Shown: positions 34,602 through 47,905, numbered from the stretch's first letter. The stretch: 64,000 bases of DNA from Plantago major (GCA_026545765.1 CM048840.1:15628765-15692764); one strand, 5' to 3'. The notes: generated by a model not told the origin, from the sequence alone. A program made the numbers and translations.

Positions 34602-36710
34602 TGTGAGAGTTTTAACTCAACAATGATATGGATCAATGAACGACTCAGATTAAACAAGGAAATCTCAACGGTGACGATCAAATCCAGGATATGGAAAGCT
34701 GGAGAATTAGTTAGCCATTTAACTAATTCAGTTTCCTGATTCTAGAAGGAATTCTACGTGGTTTCCTTATACAAGAAGGTTACCTAAATTAGTTTTATTG
34801 TGCTAGAAGGATTAGTAATTAGTTTTCTTGTTCTAGTAAGATTTGGTAGTGGAATTCTCTATATATAGTCAAGGGTGCTTGTTTGTTTCACAGATCAGAT
34901 CAGATCAGATCATACTAGAATATCAACAGTAGAAGATTGATATGAAGTTAGGGATCATACTTCGAAGAATAGCATATTAGGTTGGTATTATCTTTTATGT
35001 GGGATTATTCTTGTTACGTCATATGGTTGTAACCTAAGTATCAATAAGAGTGTTGGTTGATCTTCGTGGACGTAGGCATTGCCGAACCACGTTAAATCTT
35101 GTGTCTCTGGCCTTTTGATTTTGGTTCATTGTTTGTTCGATTATTGTTTTCTGTCATTGTTGCATTATTCCTCATTGTTTGAACTTAACAATTGGCGCCG
35201 TCTATGGGAAGAGAAAGAGGAAGGAAGTAATTGTCGTCAATGGCGTCTACAAGGTGCAAGATCGATAAACATGCCAAAGGTGTGTGGAAGAAACTAGAGA
35301 CAATTTGCAAGGTAAAAAGCTTTGATTCGTGTCAAGAACTCAACCGAACGACCGTCTAAAGTTGTGAAGGAGTTCTCATGGGTTTGGGATCCAATAGGTG
35401 GTGATTCGGGTTAAGAAGGTCGAAGAATCGTGCAAAACGGATGGAAAAACAGCACAGGATCGCGATTAGAACAGCTGGCGCGTTCGAAACACCTTGTGGT
35501 CGGCGTATGTTTCCGCAGCGATGATGAAAAAAGTCTTGCAGTCTGTGTGTTGGAGCGTGAGGGCGCGTCCAGGCTTCGATTGGCGCGTGGTTTTGTCCTT
35601 TGGATTCCTAAGATGATTTTCCAGGTGTTAGGGTTGATGTCCGGTTGGTATGGTGTCCTGGAGAGCGGCGGAAGACATCCGAAAGTGAAAGAACATCTTC
35701 TGGAAGGGGAGGATGGAGCGATCACTGAAGATGAGGTGCTCAATAGCCGTGGGATGGTATCACGAGGGACAAGGATACACTGGAGGATGGTTTGGGATAG
35801 CGGTGGAGCATGGACAAAGCTGAAACGGGGGAATAAATCTGCACGTGTTCGGGTGGAGACTGTTGCAAGAAGTGTAATAGGCACCAAAGTTCAATTTAAA
35901 GTTGATGGAGTTGAGTCTGAGGTGGAGTTACCTGAAAGTTGCAGTGCTTATAATATCTAAAGGTGTGATCAGGGTGAAGAAGATTCAGACTTCTTTGAAT
36001 GATTCTGATTGCATGACGAAAGCTCTTCTAGATTTGGTGGAGTGAAGATTTTCAGGGTTGTGTCATAACTTCAAGGATACGTTGAGATCAGTTAATGGGA
36101 TCATTAATTGAGCTAAAGGTGGAGATTGTGAGAGTTTTAACTCAACAATGATATGGATCAATGAACGACTCAGATTAAACAAGGAAATCTCAACGGTGAT
36201 GATCAAATCCAGGATATGGAAAGCTGGAGAATTAATTAGCCATTTAACTAATTCAGTTTTCTGATTCTAAAAGGAATTCTATGTGGTTTCCTTATACAAG
36301 AAGGTTACCTAAATTAGTTTTATTGTGCTAGAAGGATTAGTAATTAGTTTTCTTGTTCTAGTAGGATTTGGTAGTTGAATTCTCTATATATAGTCAAGGG
36401 TGCTTGTTTGTTTCACAGATCAGATCAGCTCATACTAGAATATCAACAGTAGAAGATTGATATGAAGTTAGGGATCATACTTCGGAGAATAGCATATTAG
36501 GTTGGTATTATCTTTTATGTGGGATTATTCTTGTTACGTCGTATGGTTGTAACCTAAGTATCAATAAGAGTGTTGGTTGATCTCCGTGGACGTAGGCATT
36601 GCCGAACCACGTTAAATCTTGTGCCTCTGGCCTTTTGATTTTGGTTTATTGTTTGTTCGATTATTATTTTCTGTCATTGTTGCATTATTCCTCATTGTTT
36701 GAACTTAACA
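34602..36710 (+). mobile_element. Non-autonomous LTR retrotransposon (TRIM/LARD-like)
   Basis: Complete-looking small element: 5' LTR 34602-35190 (589 bp), primer-binding site ATTGGCGCCGTCTATGGGA right after it, internal region of 936 bp, purine tract CTAAAGGTGGAGATT, 3' LTR 36127-36710 (584 bp). LTRs begin TGTGAGAG and end CTTAACA. The 5 bp target duplication ACATC flanks it perfectly (34597-34601, 36711-36715). By eye the LTRs differ at about 13 sites plus one small indel, about 2%, so insertion was roughly one to two million years ago at usual plant rates. It lacks gag-pol; the PBS resembles that of Ty3/gypsy elements. Confidence 0.9.
35430..35960 (+). other. Open frame of 176 codons inside the small LTR element
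   Basis: The internal region has one long open frame, basic and Gly/Arg/Glu-rich, which I do not recognise as gag, pol or any host domain. It is more GC-rich than its surroundings. It could be a remnant of gag, a captured host fragment or a chance frame. Part of a virus-like fossil; function not assigned. Confidence 0.35.
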
Positions 36711-36715
36711 ACATC

Positions 36716-37335
36716 ACTAAAGCGAAAACTACACATCCTATTATTTCACATGATGATCTATCGGTGGAAAAAATATAGGCTTTAGAATGCATTTTAGGAC
36801 TCCAACAATGAGTGCTCTTAGAGAGGACGACCATAGACTCTTCCCTTATAATTATTTATTAGTTATACTTTCTTTAATGAATAAAATACAATAGGAAGTG
36901 GAACGAATTGATGTTACAAAGCTATCTATCAAATGTTAGTGCTAAATGTCTTACTACTTGTTTTCATTTTAGTGATTCACTTATGGGTAGTGAGCTTGTC
37001 CGCCTTCTAGTGGTGTTGTTGAAATTTTCCGAAAAAAATCGATAATGTCAAGACGTCTCATACATTTAAAAGAAACGAATTTCAAAACTGAGATTTGCAT
37101 ATAAGTATCGGACATAAATTCTAGTTGCCCCTATTTGTAATGTTGAAAAATGGTGAGGTCTATAGTATAAAGGAGCCAAACATCAGGAACTTGAAAGTGT
37201 AATTATCTAACCACGAGACAAAAAGCCTTTTCTTTCTCTCTCTCCGTTCCCAATCAAATATCTTTCCTCACGAGTCACAGCACGACTCTCAACGACTCAG
37301 TAACTCGGTCTGACTCGCCGCCGTGTGACCCAGAG
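36716..37335. other. Upstream region of COX10
   Basis: AT-rich spacer that becomes pyrimidine-rich just before the gene (TTCTTTCTCTCTCTCC near 37230), typical of a plant 5' UTR. No repeat recognised. Confidence 0.4.
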
Positions 37336-40300
37336 ATGTGGAGAAACTCGGTTAGTTTCTCATCCAAACTAGTCGCCAAGGCTAATTCCACCTCCTCTCA
37401 ATTCCTGCTCCATAACTCGCCCAAACCTCACCACCATGTTTTCCTCGCTCGATCCAGCTCTGCCGGTCCACCGTCCACATCAGCGCCTGAACCGTCGAAT
37501 TGGATCCAATCGGAATCTATTGTAGCTCGTGCAACGTCAGCGAGCGTCCCTGGATTTCCGTCGATTGCTGCCGCATCGGTGTTGAAGGCTAAGGAGATGG
37601 CGGAGGTAGCTAAGCATTACGGGCAATGTTATTGGGAGCTGTCCAAAGCTCGCCTCAGGTTATTTTTTACCTTTATTCTACAACACTTTAAAATTTTGTA
37701 TTGAGAAACATTTGTGTTTATTTATTGCGGTGTTTGTAGTTTGTACTGTATGCAATATGTTGAATGTATTCCTTTCAGCCTGATTAATTTAACATCAAGG
37801 TGGAGCATGGTTTAACAATTAGGTTAGTGGAAATCGAAATTGTGAAGGCGTGTATCGTGAATACCACGGGGTTGAATGTTAAATATTGTGTCCGAGCATT
37901 GGCAGTGAAGTGTTGACTGAATTTCGCACCAAGGAGTGGAGGAGGATAGATTGTTTGTTGCACTATATGTACCAACACTAACCCAGCTTGGCAGTATAAT
38001 CCAATTATAATTACTATGTGCTTAGGATTATGAAGGTCTAACATTGCTGGGAAGTTATTGTTCTAGTTGAATTGAGCTCAATGAAGAAGGAATTATTCAA
38101 ATGTGGAGATGCTATAGTTGTACCAATTCAACCTACACTATTGCGTTTATGTTGCTCAAAATTTGTTAGGACTCCTAACTTAGGACTTGATATGTGACTG
38201 CCTGCCAAAATGAAAACCCATAGCATCTGGTGATTATGTTTATCAATAATTGCCAGCTCGTTAGGGCAACTTCACCATGGTGTGTTGATAAGTCATGGAT
38301 ATTAAATCGATCTTACTTCATTTAGAAATGACTGCTCCTTCATCTGCAGTACAACTGTTGTCCCTTGTACCTATGATGCCTGTAATTATATTTTCATTTA
38401 TATCATATATCAATGCAAATTTTCTTTTCATTGGTTCCAGCACTGGAATATTGAATTATCTGAACTTTTATCAGCATGCTAGTTGTTGCTACTTCGGGCA
38501 CTGGGTTTATCCTTGGGAGTGGTAGTGCAGTTGATTATCTTGGCCTTTGCTATACGTGTGCTGGCACAATGATGGTTGCTGCTTCAGCTAGCTCATTAAA
38601 CCAGGTATGCTCGAACCATCACTACCACCACTGGATTATAAAGTCATACTCTATGTATCTATTACATTGTTGAGTGTGTGGTCTGTTTTCTCACTTTAAT
38701 ATCATATATGATGCTTAACACAATTTAAAATTTATGTAGTTAAAACTTAGTAGCTCATATAAAAGTTACACTGTCTTGTCATTTTATGTTCATTCCTCTG
38801 GATGGTTAGCCTCGAACATACAAGGATGCTTACGACAGAGGTTCAGCATTGACCATCCAACAATAAGTGTCACTTTGAAATGAAGTAGTTTTATATCAAA
38901 AGTTGAAAAGTGAGTTTCTTAGGTTCCGACCACTAGTTTTTATGTTTTATTCATGTAATATTATTCACTTAATTAAGGAGTCATAAGCAACTTCCCTGCC
39001 ACTACTATTCAGGTTCTATTTACTTGAATTAATGTTGTGAGAACAATAGCTCTCAGACACTAATTTTAAATTTAAAACGCAAAGTGGAAAACTTTACACA
39101 TCTGACTATAAGAAAGTGGTTGAGAGTTATTGGCTCCACATTGTTTGTTCATGTAAATGAATGCTTTGCCGAACTGTTTTTTGACACATTGTCTTTGAAT
39201 ATTCCTGTAAGGAAATTGTGTCTCCTTCTCGATGCGAAAAAGATCTCTAAAACTTTCATGCAATTAGAGATGTAAATATGTAATTCAGTAAGGCTGTAGA
39301 ATCTGCAGATAGTGATTGATTATCCTTTCTGTTTATATTAGACTCGTGTCTGCAGATCTGTGAACTCATAAAGACTTTGATTGGATAGTTACTTCCATAA
39401 ACTTGCTTGTTAAAGGAGGATCATGAATTAAATACACTGATCTCATGTATGCTTTCAGGTTCAAATTTCTGTGTCTTTGGCCTCATCATGAAATTCCAAA
39501 ACCACTGGTTGTTCACACTACGATTACCCCGGTATTCATTTTTGGTGTAGGAATAAAGTCTGTTCCTGGAATTAAGGAATCTTTATAGTTGAACCAAACA
39601 TACCTGTCTAACTCTGTACCTACGTGATTGCTTCAGCCACATGCATTAACATGGAAAGTTCAGTTAGATATTTGCTTCAAGTTCATAAATGTAAGATAGG
39701 AGACTTTGTAAATAGCCCAAAATCCCTTTTCTCTTGGGTGTGGTGGGGGTTTTCCCTTACTAAGGCAAAAATATAAGTAATAAAAACAGTGGTAGTTAGA
39801 TGCTTTATCTGTGTGACTGGCCTACTTCAGGTTGGTTTATTCTTTTAGCTTGTTTTCTGCTCATATTATTCATACTTCGTGCAGCTGTTTGAGGTAAAAA
39901 ATGATGCTAAGATGATGAGAACTAGGAATAGACCTCTCCCTTCCGGCCGTATCACCGTAGCTCATGCAGCAACCTGGGCATCTTCGGTGGGCATAGCTGG
40001 CACTGCTTTGCTGGCGTGTGAGGTAGTTATGGTCTCCTGAACCTGTCTGATTACAGTCTTGGATTTTTTGCAACTTACCCATACTCCCACCCTGAAGTTT
40101 TTACTGGTAAATGGACTGATGCTGCAATCTTTATGACAAGGTGTTTGCAGACTAATATGCTGGCGACTGGGCTTGCAGCTTCCAATCTTTTCCTTTATGC
40201 TTTCATATATACTCCGCTAAAGCAGATGCATCCTGTCAATACTTGGGTGGGAGCTATTGTCGGTGCGATCCCCCCTCTCCTTGGGTAATTTCTTTTTCAC

Positions 40301-42210
40301 CGAGTAACTTGGCCACATTTTGTTTTCCCTGTTCTGGAGGATTGTTCATGTAGAGTTTCTTCTCGGTGTCTGTGTGCATCGGATATTCCGCTTACGTTAG
40401 ATTTGATAGTAAGTACCATGTTTGCATATTTCCAGTTGTGTGGCTTCTGGGCTTTGGATAATGTTTTGGGTAACTATTTATATAATTTGACCAGAAGTGT
40501 ACTATGTTCCACTTTTCATCTATATTTTTAGATATCAATCCAACGCTTCTAAAAGATGTATCCGGAAGCATTTTATATTTTTATGTAATATACAAAAAAT
40601 CAGTATAATGTTTGTCTTTGGCTGGGTTGTCTGCTGTTTAGTCTTCTGGTACAGTGTCTGTAGATTCATCTACAAAATAAGCTGATACCCCATGGCAGGA
40701 ACTTTATTATTTATTTGACACTTGCTGTTGTTCCGGAATTGTGTTGGCTATTTCGACTTCTACTGATACTGAATCCAACTCTAAAGTGGGGCTATCGTAA
40801 ATAATCTTATTGGGGTTATCTCAAGTATGACTTATGGACATTTATCAGGGCCATCTGAGTCTGACAGTTGCTTTTTGTTTCGATTCTATAAGGTGGGCTG
40901 CAGCTTCTGGTCAAATTTCACTGAATGCAATGATACTCCCTGCTGCTCTATATTTTTGGCAACTGCCTCATTTTATGGCCCTTGCATACTTATGCCGTAA
41001 AGATTATGCAGATGGAGGGTATGTGCTCTTAACATTTTCCTCTTATACTTTTTTTGTGTACTAATACCAAATACTTGGTTATGTTAAAGCTGGAATTGGA
41101 CTCACATTCTGCAGAATAAAAAGTCTTCCTCGTAAATCTGTTTGGCCATTGTACATACTGTCCTTACTTAAAATTATGACTAGCTTTCGTTAAACTTTAG
41201 CAATTGTGTCATAATACTTGGTTTGTTTTGGAATGGGAGATAATAGCCAACAATTCAAGTTGGTATTGGATTGCATCTACAATTAAAATTGAAGAGTCGT
41301 CAAAGACTCGTGATATTGTAGATTTTTGCTCATATCCATGTATTAAAATCCTGTATTTCTTTCTTCTAAGCTCTTCAGTTTAAATTGCCAAAATTATAGG
41401 TACAGGATGCTATCTCTTGGTGATGCTTCTGGTCGCAGAACAGCCTTGGTTGCTTTAAGGAACTGCATATATCTGCTTCCACTGGGCTACCTAGCTTATG
41501 ACTGTGAGTTGCTATGCATCAACTTGGCTGTTTATTTACATGTTTTCTTTGGTATACGAGATCATCCCTGTCGCTTTATTACATGTCACGGAAAATTGTG
41601 ACCTGTACGAGGTCTATGTATTACTTACACGTGGATGAAGTATTGAAGTCAAGTCAAGTTCATTCATAGCTTGCCTGTGACTGCATTTGTTACGACATAA
41701 TAGGTGGTGTTAAGGAATAAAGCCACAAGGTCTAATAAGCCTAACTTAGTTATCACGCTTTAGAAACTATATTTATAGAATATATCATTTCTTTATCTTG
41801 TCTTTAATATGCATGTAATTGCTGATGATACCAAACCGTGCTCTGCAGGGGGTATAACTTCCGGCTGGTTCTGTGCAGAGTCAACGCTCCTGGCTCTTGC
41901 AATCAGCTCCACCGCAGCTTCATTTTACCTGAACCGTTCGACACGAACTGCCCGAAGAATGTTTCATGCTAGCCTTCTATATCTTCCTGTATTCATGGGC
42001 GGACTTCTAGTTCACCGTGTATCTGATAATGAGCAGTCTTTGACCATGGACAAGTCAGATTCATCTCTCAATCTGTCATCCTCAGATTCCTTGCTCACTG
42101 AGAATTCTACTAGTCGAGAAAACAGAAAACGTCAAGCACGGCCACCTGTAGCATATGCCTCTGTTGCACCATTTCCATTCTTGCCTGTTCCTTCATACGT
42201 TGACTACTAA
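37336..42210 (+). CDS. COX10: Protohaem IX farnesyltransferase, mitochondrial (COX10)
   Basis: Seven exons: 37336-37658, 38475-38604, 39885-40022, 40151-40284, 40893-41018, 41400-41503, 41849-42210. They sum to 1317 nt (438 aa) with matching phases, close to the ~430 aa of Arabidopsis COX10. The enzyme joins a farnesyl group to haem b to make haem O, the first step to haem A of cytochrome c oxidase, in the inner mitochondrial membrane. The N-terminus ([20 protein letters not shown]) is Ser/Arg-rich like a transit peptide. The UbiA prenyltransferase domain follows, with the first Asp-rich motif [18 protein letters not shown] (exon 3) and hydrophobic membrane segments such as [20 protein letters not shown]. 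The C-terminus [18 protein letters not shown] matches plant COX10. No sign of damage. Confidence 0.95.
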
Positions 42211-43373
42211 TTCATTTGTACTTTTTGCACATTTGAGGAAAGACAGACAGAACGTCACTCTGCAGAGAGTTATATGCCAATGCATGTCTTTTTTTTTTTT
42301 TTTTTTGGAAACTCTTGTTTATAATATGGATCACTGCTTGAGGTTGTATTGTTGGCGGAAAATCGACAACTCTGTTTTGCAATTATAGTTCCTAGGCATA
42401 TTAGAAATAAGGTCTTTCCTTTAGAAAATACTGCTGCTGATGCAGTTATTTGGGTATTTGTACATTTAACTTCAATGGATTCCTGGCCATGAGTATGGTT
42501 ATATATATAACTTTTGTGTATCATTCTCTTTTGTTCAGTGTTATTATCTTATTGAGGTAGAAGTTCTTTTGAATCATGATCCAAACTCTTTGAAAAGTCG
42601 GTTGATGACTATTTGCTCTTAATTCAAATAGAAGATTTTTGTTAATGTTGATGTACACACTTACACCACGCGTGTCATCCATCTAGCAAAATGCTAATAG
42701 TTCACAACTTTACATATTTAGCTGGATCTAAGACCTATATTCAACTAAATCCGTAGAACTCTTACATTCTACATATTCAAAAGTCGAAACCAAGGTTCGT
42801 TTTTTAGTGATAAGATTCAATGGTTTTTAATCGATTGGATCTTGTCAAGGTAACATTTTGTAACTATATATTTAGACGGTGATAGATAGTACCATGTCAT
42901 CCAATTGCACGAAATTACGTTTGACCGCTAAATTCACATTGTTTGGTAGGACAATTGAGGTTGAAACGATTTGTTGAGGATTAATTTGTTAAAATAGTAG
43001 GGTAATGTATTTTGAGCATTATGGTGAATGTTTGTTGGTCAAACCACACATATAAAATCGACTTTGCGATCAGTTTTTTGAAGAGGCGCAATTAACACTC
43101 ACATAAACTACAAACATTACATGTCTTATTATAAAATATGTATATTAAACACACGATATTGAAAGCTAACATGTGTTTTTTATAGTTAAACACACGATGG
43201 TAGTCTCTTTTAAACATTTGTGACAAGGGATAAGTGTAACAGGGTCGCATTTTAGCACCTTGTTTCTTCACTCATTTATTTCATCATGAATTGTTACCGC
43301 GTTTTATACAAAAATTAGGCCATCGTCCCCCATTCTTCAGATCCCCTCGCCGGAAACCGGCAGAACCACCGAA
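42211..43373. other. COX10 3' region and spacer
   Basis: Contains the COX10 3' UTR (an 18-base T-run near 42289-42306) and about 1 kb of AT-rich spacer with no recognised element up to the next start codon. Confidence 0.4.
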
Positions 43374-46300
43374 ATGGCGGCCCGACAAAGAGCAGTGGCG
43401 GCGTTGCCGACGCTGATGCGAACACTCCGGAAGGAAGTTCCACCGAGACACCACACGGCCCTTCCGTCGCTTCGGAGAGCTTTCTCTCTCTACGATCAGA
43501 TCAATCTCATCGATAATGTTCCTGATGACCAGCTCCGATTCCAAGAGTAATTATTTTGCTCTTCAATTCTTATGCTTTTGATTTAGATATGAATCGGTAA
43601 CCTGAATGATTGAATTAGGTTACCTTTAGGCTCTAGAATTTATGCTTAATTCGAACTTGTTAGGTATATTTAGTACTTCAATGTCAGAAGTAGATTAGGC
43701 ATTTGTTCGTTCAATTGTTGTATTTGCCTAGTGATGATATAATGAATGAGCTGAATTATAGCTTCGGTTTCCGATTTTCTGAAGTCTTGAGTTCGATATA
43801 ACTATTGTGTTTGTTTCGTGATGATGAGTGATTTCCTTCGTGCCCCTGCTGTCATTGCTGTGAAGAGTTCTATCAACGATATAATTGGAAAAAATTAGAT
43901 TCCGTTGCAGTTGAATTGAATTATCTGGTTGTACTTTTACATAAATGTATTATCCATAGATCAGAGTTGGAAATGTTACATAGTTGCATTGTCGATGCAT
44001 GATTTTAGTTAGTATTTTGAAACATATGCTTGGGAGATGTGGCCTGGCTGTAAGTATGGTTCATCTCTAGAATACCCCGACATTGTATTATGGGAATATT
44101 GACCTTGGGAAGGTAATAAGTTAAAGAGTTTGCCGTTGATTGTGCATGATTTGTTTATTTTATTCTTTTAACCTGTTATTTGTAAAGAACATAGCTCATA
44201 TGTTTTTTGTAGTCTAAGGATCACTACGTACAGTTTGCAGACTGCGTGTTTATGGGCTTTGCTACGAAGAATAATTGTGCCAAACCTATGCTCCAAGAAT
44301 TCTTTGGGTGACTGATTTTATATAACCTTTCTGCTTTTTTCAAGGTTTGATGACATGGGGTTTAAAGTAAACGGAGTAAGGTATGAAGGTAGCTTGATTT
44401 GTGCAGGGAATTTGCTAATGTCTTGGTCTCCCAAGAAGTTATCCGAGGTTACTGTTGAAAGGTAAGTGGCATTGGATTGGTTCTTAGTTTTGATTCTGGA
44501 AAGTTGAATAATGATGTGCTTGTTAAGTGTTTTCTAATGCAACTTTTATGATTTCGGTCTTGCATCTCGGGATGATATATGACTCTGTGTTTATAGAGTG
44601 AACTGGATAGAATGGAATTTTTTTGTTCCTTTTTCCTTTCTTGTATATTTCACCATTTTGCCGATATGCTTATGAGGTGTCAGGTTTAATGAATGATGTA
44701 GATGTCAGAAAGTGCAAGTACTCATAAAGTGTTGAATCCTTTTGGTTCCTGGAGAATATATTGTACTATACCAGTAGAAAATAGCCTAGCTGTTCAAGTT
44801 AGGATCTGTTTTTAAGCATATAGAGTACAGTTTTTTTTTTTGCGATATTAAGTGTGGAGTTATTTATGGTGCTTGCTTATTGCTTAAACTCGGTAGTCAT
44901 GGTATATTTGTTGTAAAGAACTGGTATATTTGTTTTGAAGTTCTCTTAGAGCAAACCTGATTTGATAAATATATGGCCTGAAGAGATGTTTCATGACAAA
45001 CCCTGCTTTGATCTCTTGATTTCTCGCAGCTTATCTATCTTTCGGAGTGTGCGGCCTATACCAGGTTAGAAGTTCGATAACTTCAGAGTGGCTACATATG
45101 CTTAATGCTTTACCGGTACTACAGTAAATGGACATGTATTCCTTTACTTCATGTTATATTCCAACTCTTTTTTTTTTTCCTGAAATGTGTCTTTGTCACA
45201 TAAGTAGTTCAGACTGTAGTATTGATTCCTAGACAATGATAGATTTTAAAATTTTAAGCATGCTATCTCTTGATACTACATAAGAATTACATTTTGTGTT
45301 TGTGCTAAGCATGCTATCTCTTGAAATTAAGCATGCTTAGCACAAACAATTTTAAAGCATGCTATCTCTTGAAATTAAACAATCACCTACTTTTGTTTCT
45401 CAGTATATTTTCTCGGTCTCCTTGATTAAGGTCCTTCCTTTCCAAAATTTCATGTGTTAAACATTACCCAATACCCACAAGTGTCATAAGTAAGACAAGT
45501 AATTTAACCTAATCCAATCATTCATGGTATGCATGTCTTACATCTAATAAATGCCAATATATTGAAGCTGTGAATGTCTTCACTTTTACAATCCCTTTAT
45601 TTTGGGAGCTAACTCGACATGTCTTCATTCCAGAGATTCTAGTTATAGGATGTGGAAGGTACATACAGCCAATAAATCCTGAAGTTCGTAGCTTCATTCG
45701 GTCACTTGGCATAAAAATAGAAGCAGTTGACTCTGTAAGTAGTTACTCTCTTCCACGACATGTTGCCTGCCTCTGCAGACTAGATTTGGTTTTGAAATTT
45801 TTGTTGATCGGGACAAGGCATTCAATCCTATCCCTTACTCTATCCTCAACCAATGTGATTTTTTTTTCTCTTAAAAAAATTGGAAAGAAAGAGAATTCAT
45901 TCTATCCCTTACTCTATACTCAACCAATGTGATTTTTTTTCTCTTAAAAAAATTGGAAAGAAAGAGAATTCATTCTTATCAGGTGAAGTATACTTGATTG
46001 ATCATTCTTATGAGATGGAGTGCATGATCACCCATTTTTATATTTCTGATTATACATGGGATTCTAGGTGTTATAATATTCTGGAGACAGTGAATATTAC
46101 TCCCTCAATTTCAAAAAAAGTGTTACATTTTGATTTTGACCGGTCAACTGTCTTCGAGTTTGACCACAAATTACTCATAAACGATAATAGTAAATAATTT
46201 AATAAAATCATAATAAAAATTTAATTACTAAATTTTCATTATATAATTTTAATAATTTATTTATTAATATCGTTTAAGAGTAAATTGTGATTAAACGCGG

Positions 46301-46650
46301 AGACAGTTGACCGCAGAATAGTAAAATGTAACACTTTTTCTGAAATGGAGGGAGTATGAAATAATATTAACATAGGAGAATTTTATGCATGTAGTTGTAA
46401 TATTTGCACTGAACACTTATTAAACACATTGAAATGATAGCGCTTTTTATCCAACCATCAGTCTACATGGCCTTGTATTACTATTATTTTTCTGCTATAA
46501 GCAGCTTTGGACTACATCTTCTGTCCAAAATCTGACTGATACGTTGTTTTAATGTTGTGTCAGAGAAATGCAGCATCTACTTACAACATATTGAATGAAG
46601 AAGGCAGGATCGTTTGCGCAGCTCTTCTTCCTTTCGGAGTTACTTCCTAA
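43374..46650 (+). CDS. NDUFAF3-like complex I assembly factor (DUF498 family)
   Basis: Five exons: 43374-43546, 44345-44461, 45030-45064, 45634-45734, 46564-46650; 513 nt, 170 aa, phases agree. The protein matches the plant homologue of NDUFAF3 (Mth938/DUF498 fold), which helps build respiratory complex I in mitochondria. Evidence: a basic, Arg-rich leader (MAARQRAVAALPTLMRTLRK) as a presequence, then FKVNGVRYEGSLICAGN, LLMSWSPKKLSEVTVES, EILVIGCGRYIQPINPEVR (the family's hallmark GxG..QP segment), SLGIKIEAVDS and RNAASTYNILNEEGRIVCAALLP. The third exon is only 35 nt. Intron 4 contains a Stowaway MITE and an ~85 bp tandem duplication. It lies 1.2 kb downstream of COX10 in the same direction. 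Human homologue is longer only at the N-terminus. Confidence 0.92.
45250..45385 (+). repeat. Short direct repeats in intron 3 of the NDUFAF3-like gene
   Basis: AAGCATGCTATCTCTTGA occurs three times (about 45257, 45308 and 45355), with TTAGCACAAAC or its inverse between. Small local duplication. Confidence 0.7.
45815..45985 (+). repeat. ~80 bp tandem duplication in intron 4 of the NDUFAF3-like gene
   Basis: Two adjacent copies of TATCCCTTACTCTATCCTCA, CCAATGTGATTTTTTT and TTGGAAAGAAAGAGAATTCA. Copies are nearly identical, so the duplication is recent. Confidence 0.85.
46100..46354. mobile_element. Stowaway-type MITE in intron 4
   Basis: CTCCCTCAATTTCAAAAAAA and TTTCTGAAATGGAGGGAG form the ends, with TA at 46098-46099 and 46355-46356. 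255 bp. Same family as the element at 47200-47456 but in the opposite orientation. Confidence 0.9.
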
Positions 46651-47199
46651 AGCCTCATCCTCCACAAGCCCCAGCCCCCAAAGATCCGAACAATCCTATT
46701 ACCAGTTTTATAATCTTTAGGACACCGTAGAGCTTTGTTAACTCTGTGCATCCATACTGACAAGAGAATAAATATGTATCCATTAATCAAGTTATAGCTC
46801 ATCACCTCATCAGCCACAATTTTCTTACAAGTATGTGCGGATTCCACATGTCCTCTAAAAATTGTTCATTCTGAGTTGGCCAAATGTTTGCTCCTTGGGC
46901 TGTTGTTGCCTTTCTTGATTAACGTGCAGTCGTGCAGTCTCGATAAACCTGGCACCTGAACTGCTTGCTGTATACTTCTGCTAAAACATCTTATATCATC
47001 TGAAAAATGAAATGGCATTGATGATCTATCTTGCATGTATGGAACGAATTTCGTAATTGATTACACAGGTCTGAGATTTTCCATACTTTCATCCACAGCA
47101 CTGGCAGGCAAATATGTATGTCATGAAGAAAAATGTTTGAATTTGTAGAGGCCTTGCTCACCTCCAAATCAAAATCTATGAAACCTTTGCTAAAAGATA

Positions 47200-47456
47200 C
47201 TCCATCCATTTCAGAAAAAGTGTTACATTTTACTATTCTGTGGTCAACTGTCTTCGCGTTTGACCAAAATTTACTCTTAAACGAGATTAATAAATAAATT
47301 ATTAAAATTATATAATAAAAATTTAGTGATTAAATTTTTATTATATGATTTTATTAAATTATTTACTATTATCATTTATGAGTAATTTGTGGTCAAACTC
47401 GAAGACAGTTGACTGGTCAATGTCAAAATGTAACACTTTTTCTGAAATGGAGGGAG
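47200..47456. mobile_element. Stowaway-type MITE downstream of the NDUFAF3-like gene
   Basis: Ends CTCCATCCATTTCAGAAAAA and TTTCTGAAATGGAGGGAG, with TA at 47198-47199 and 47457-47458. Its interior (GTCAACTGTCTTCGCGTTTG, TTATTAAAATTATATAATAA) is the reverse of the MITE at 46100-46354. Confidence 0.9.
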
Positions 47457-47459
47457 TAC

Positions 47460-47905
47460 GTGATTTCTCTTTCACTCATGCAGAGTTGTCTTTCACTCGT
47501 GCTAAACGCGTATTTTTTTTTTGACCTTGTTAAACGCAGGACACATTTTATTAAACGCAGATATTTTTTTAAATTTACAATTCAGTTCCAAAAGACTTAC
47601 AAATTACAAAAAAAAAAAAACAAAAAATAAAACCCTGACAATATAAACTAAATTACCCAACAACTTCATTCTTCAAATTATATAACGACGATTATACTAT
47701 TCAACAACAAATAATACGGTTTAGAAAAATAAAATAACAATGCTACTACAATAATAGAAAATTATAACATAAATAACCAACAAATGCTATATATATATAG
47801 ACACACACACTAGTGGCCTGCCGTTTCGCAAGCCACAAATTTTGCCGGAATCCGGTCAAATTTTATGAAAGAAAAAAATAATTATTTTGCTGATAGCGTT
47901 CATAA
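47460..47905. other. Spacer with possible Helitron 3' end
   Basis: AT-rich. On the minus strand GGCTTGCGAAACGGCAGGCC followed by ACTAG|T (47832-47808) looks like a Helitron 3' hairpin and terminus; the matching TC end was not found. Otherwise no recognised feature. Confidence 0.35.

Noticed and set aside
35411-35887. 158-codon minus-strand frame
   Set aside because: Overlaps the open frame of the small LTR element on the other strand; no domain seen.
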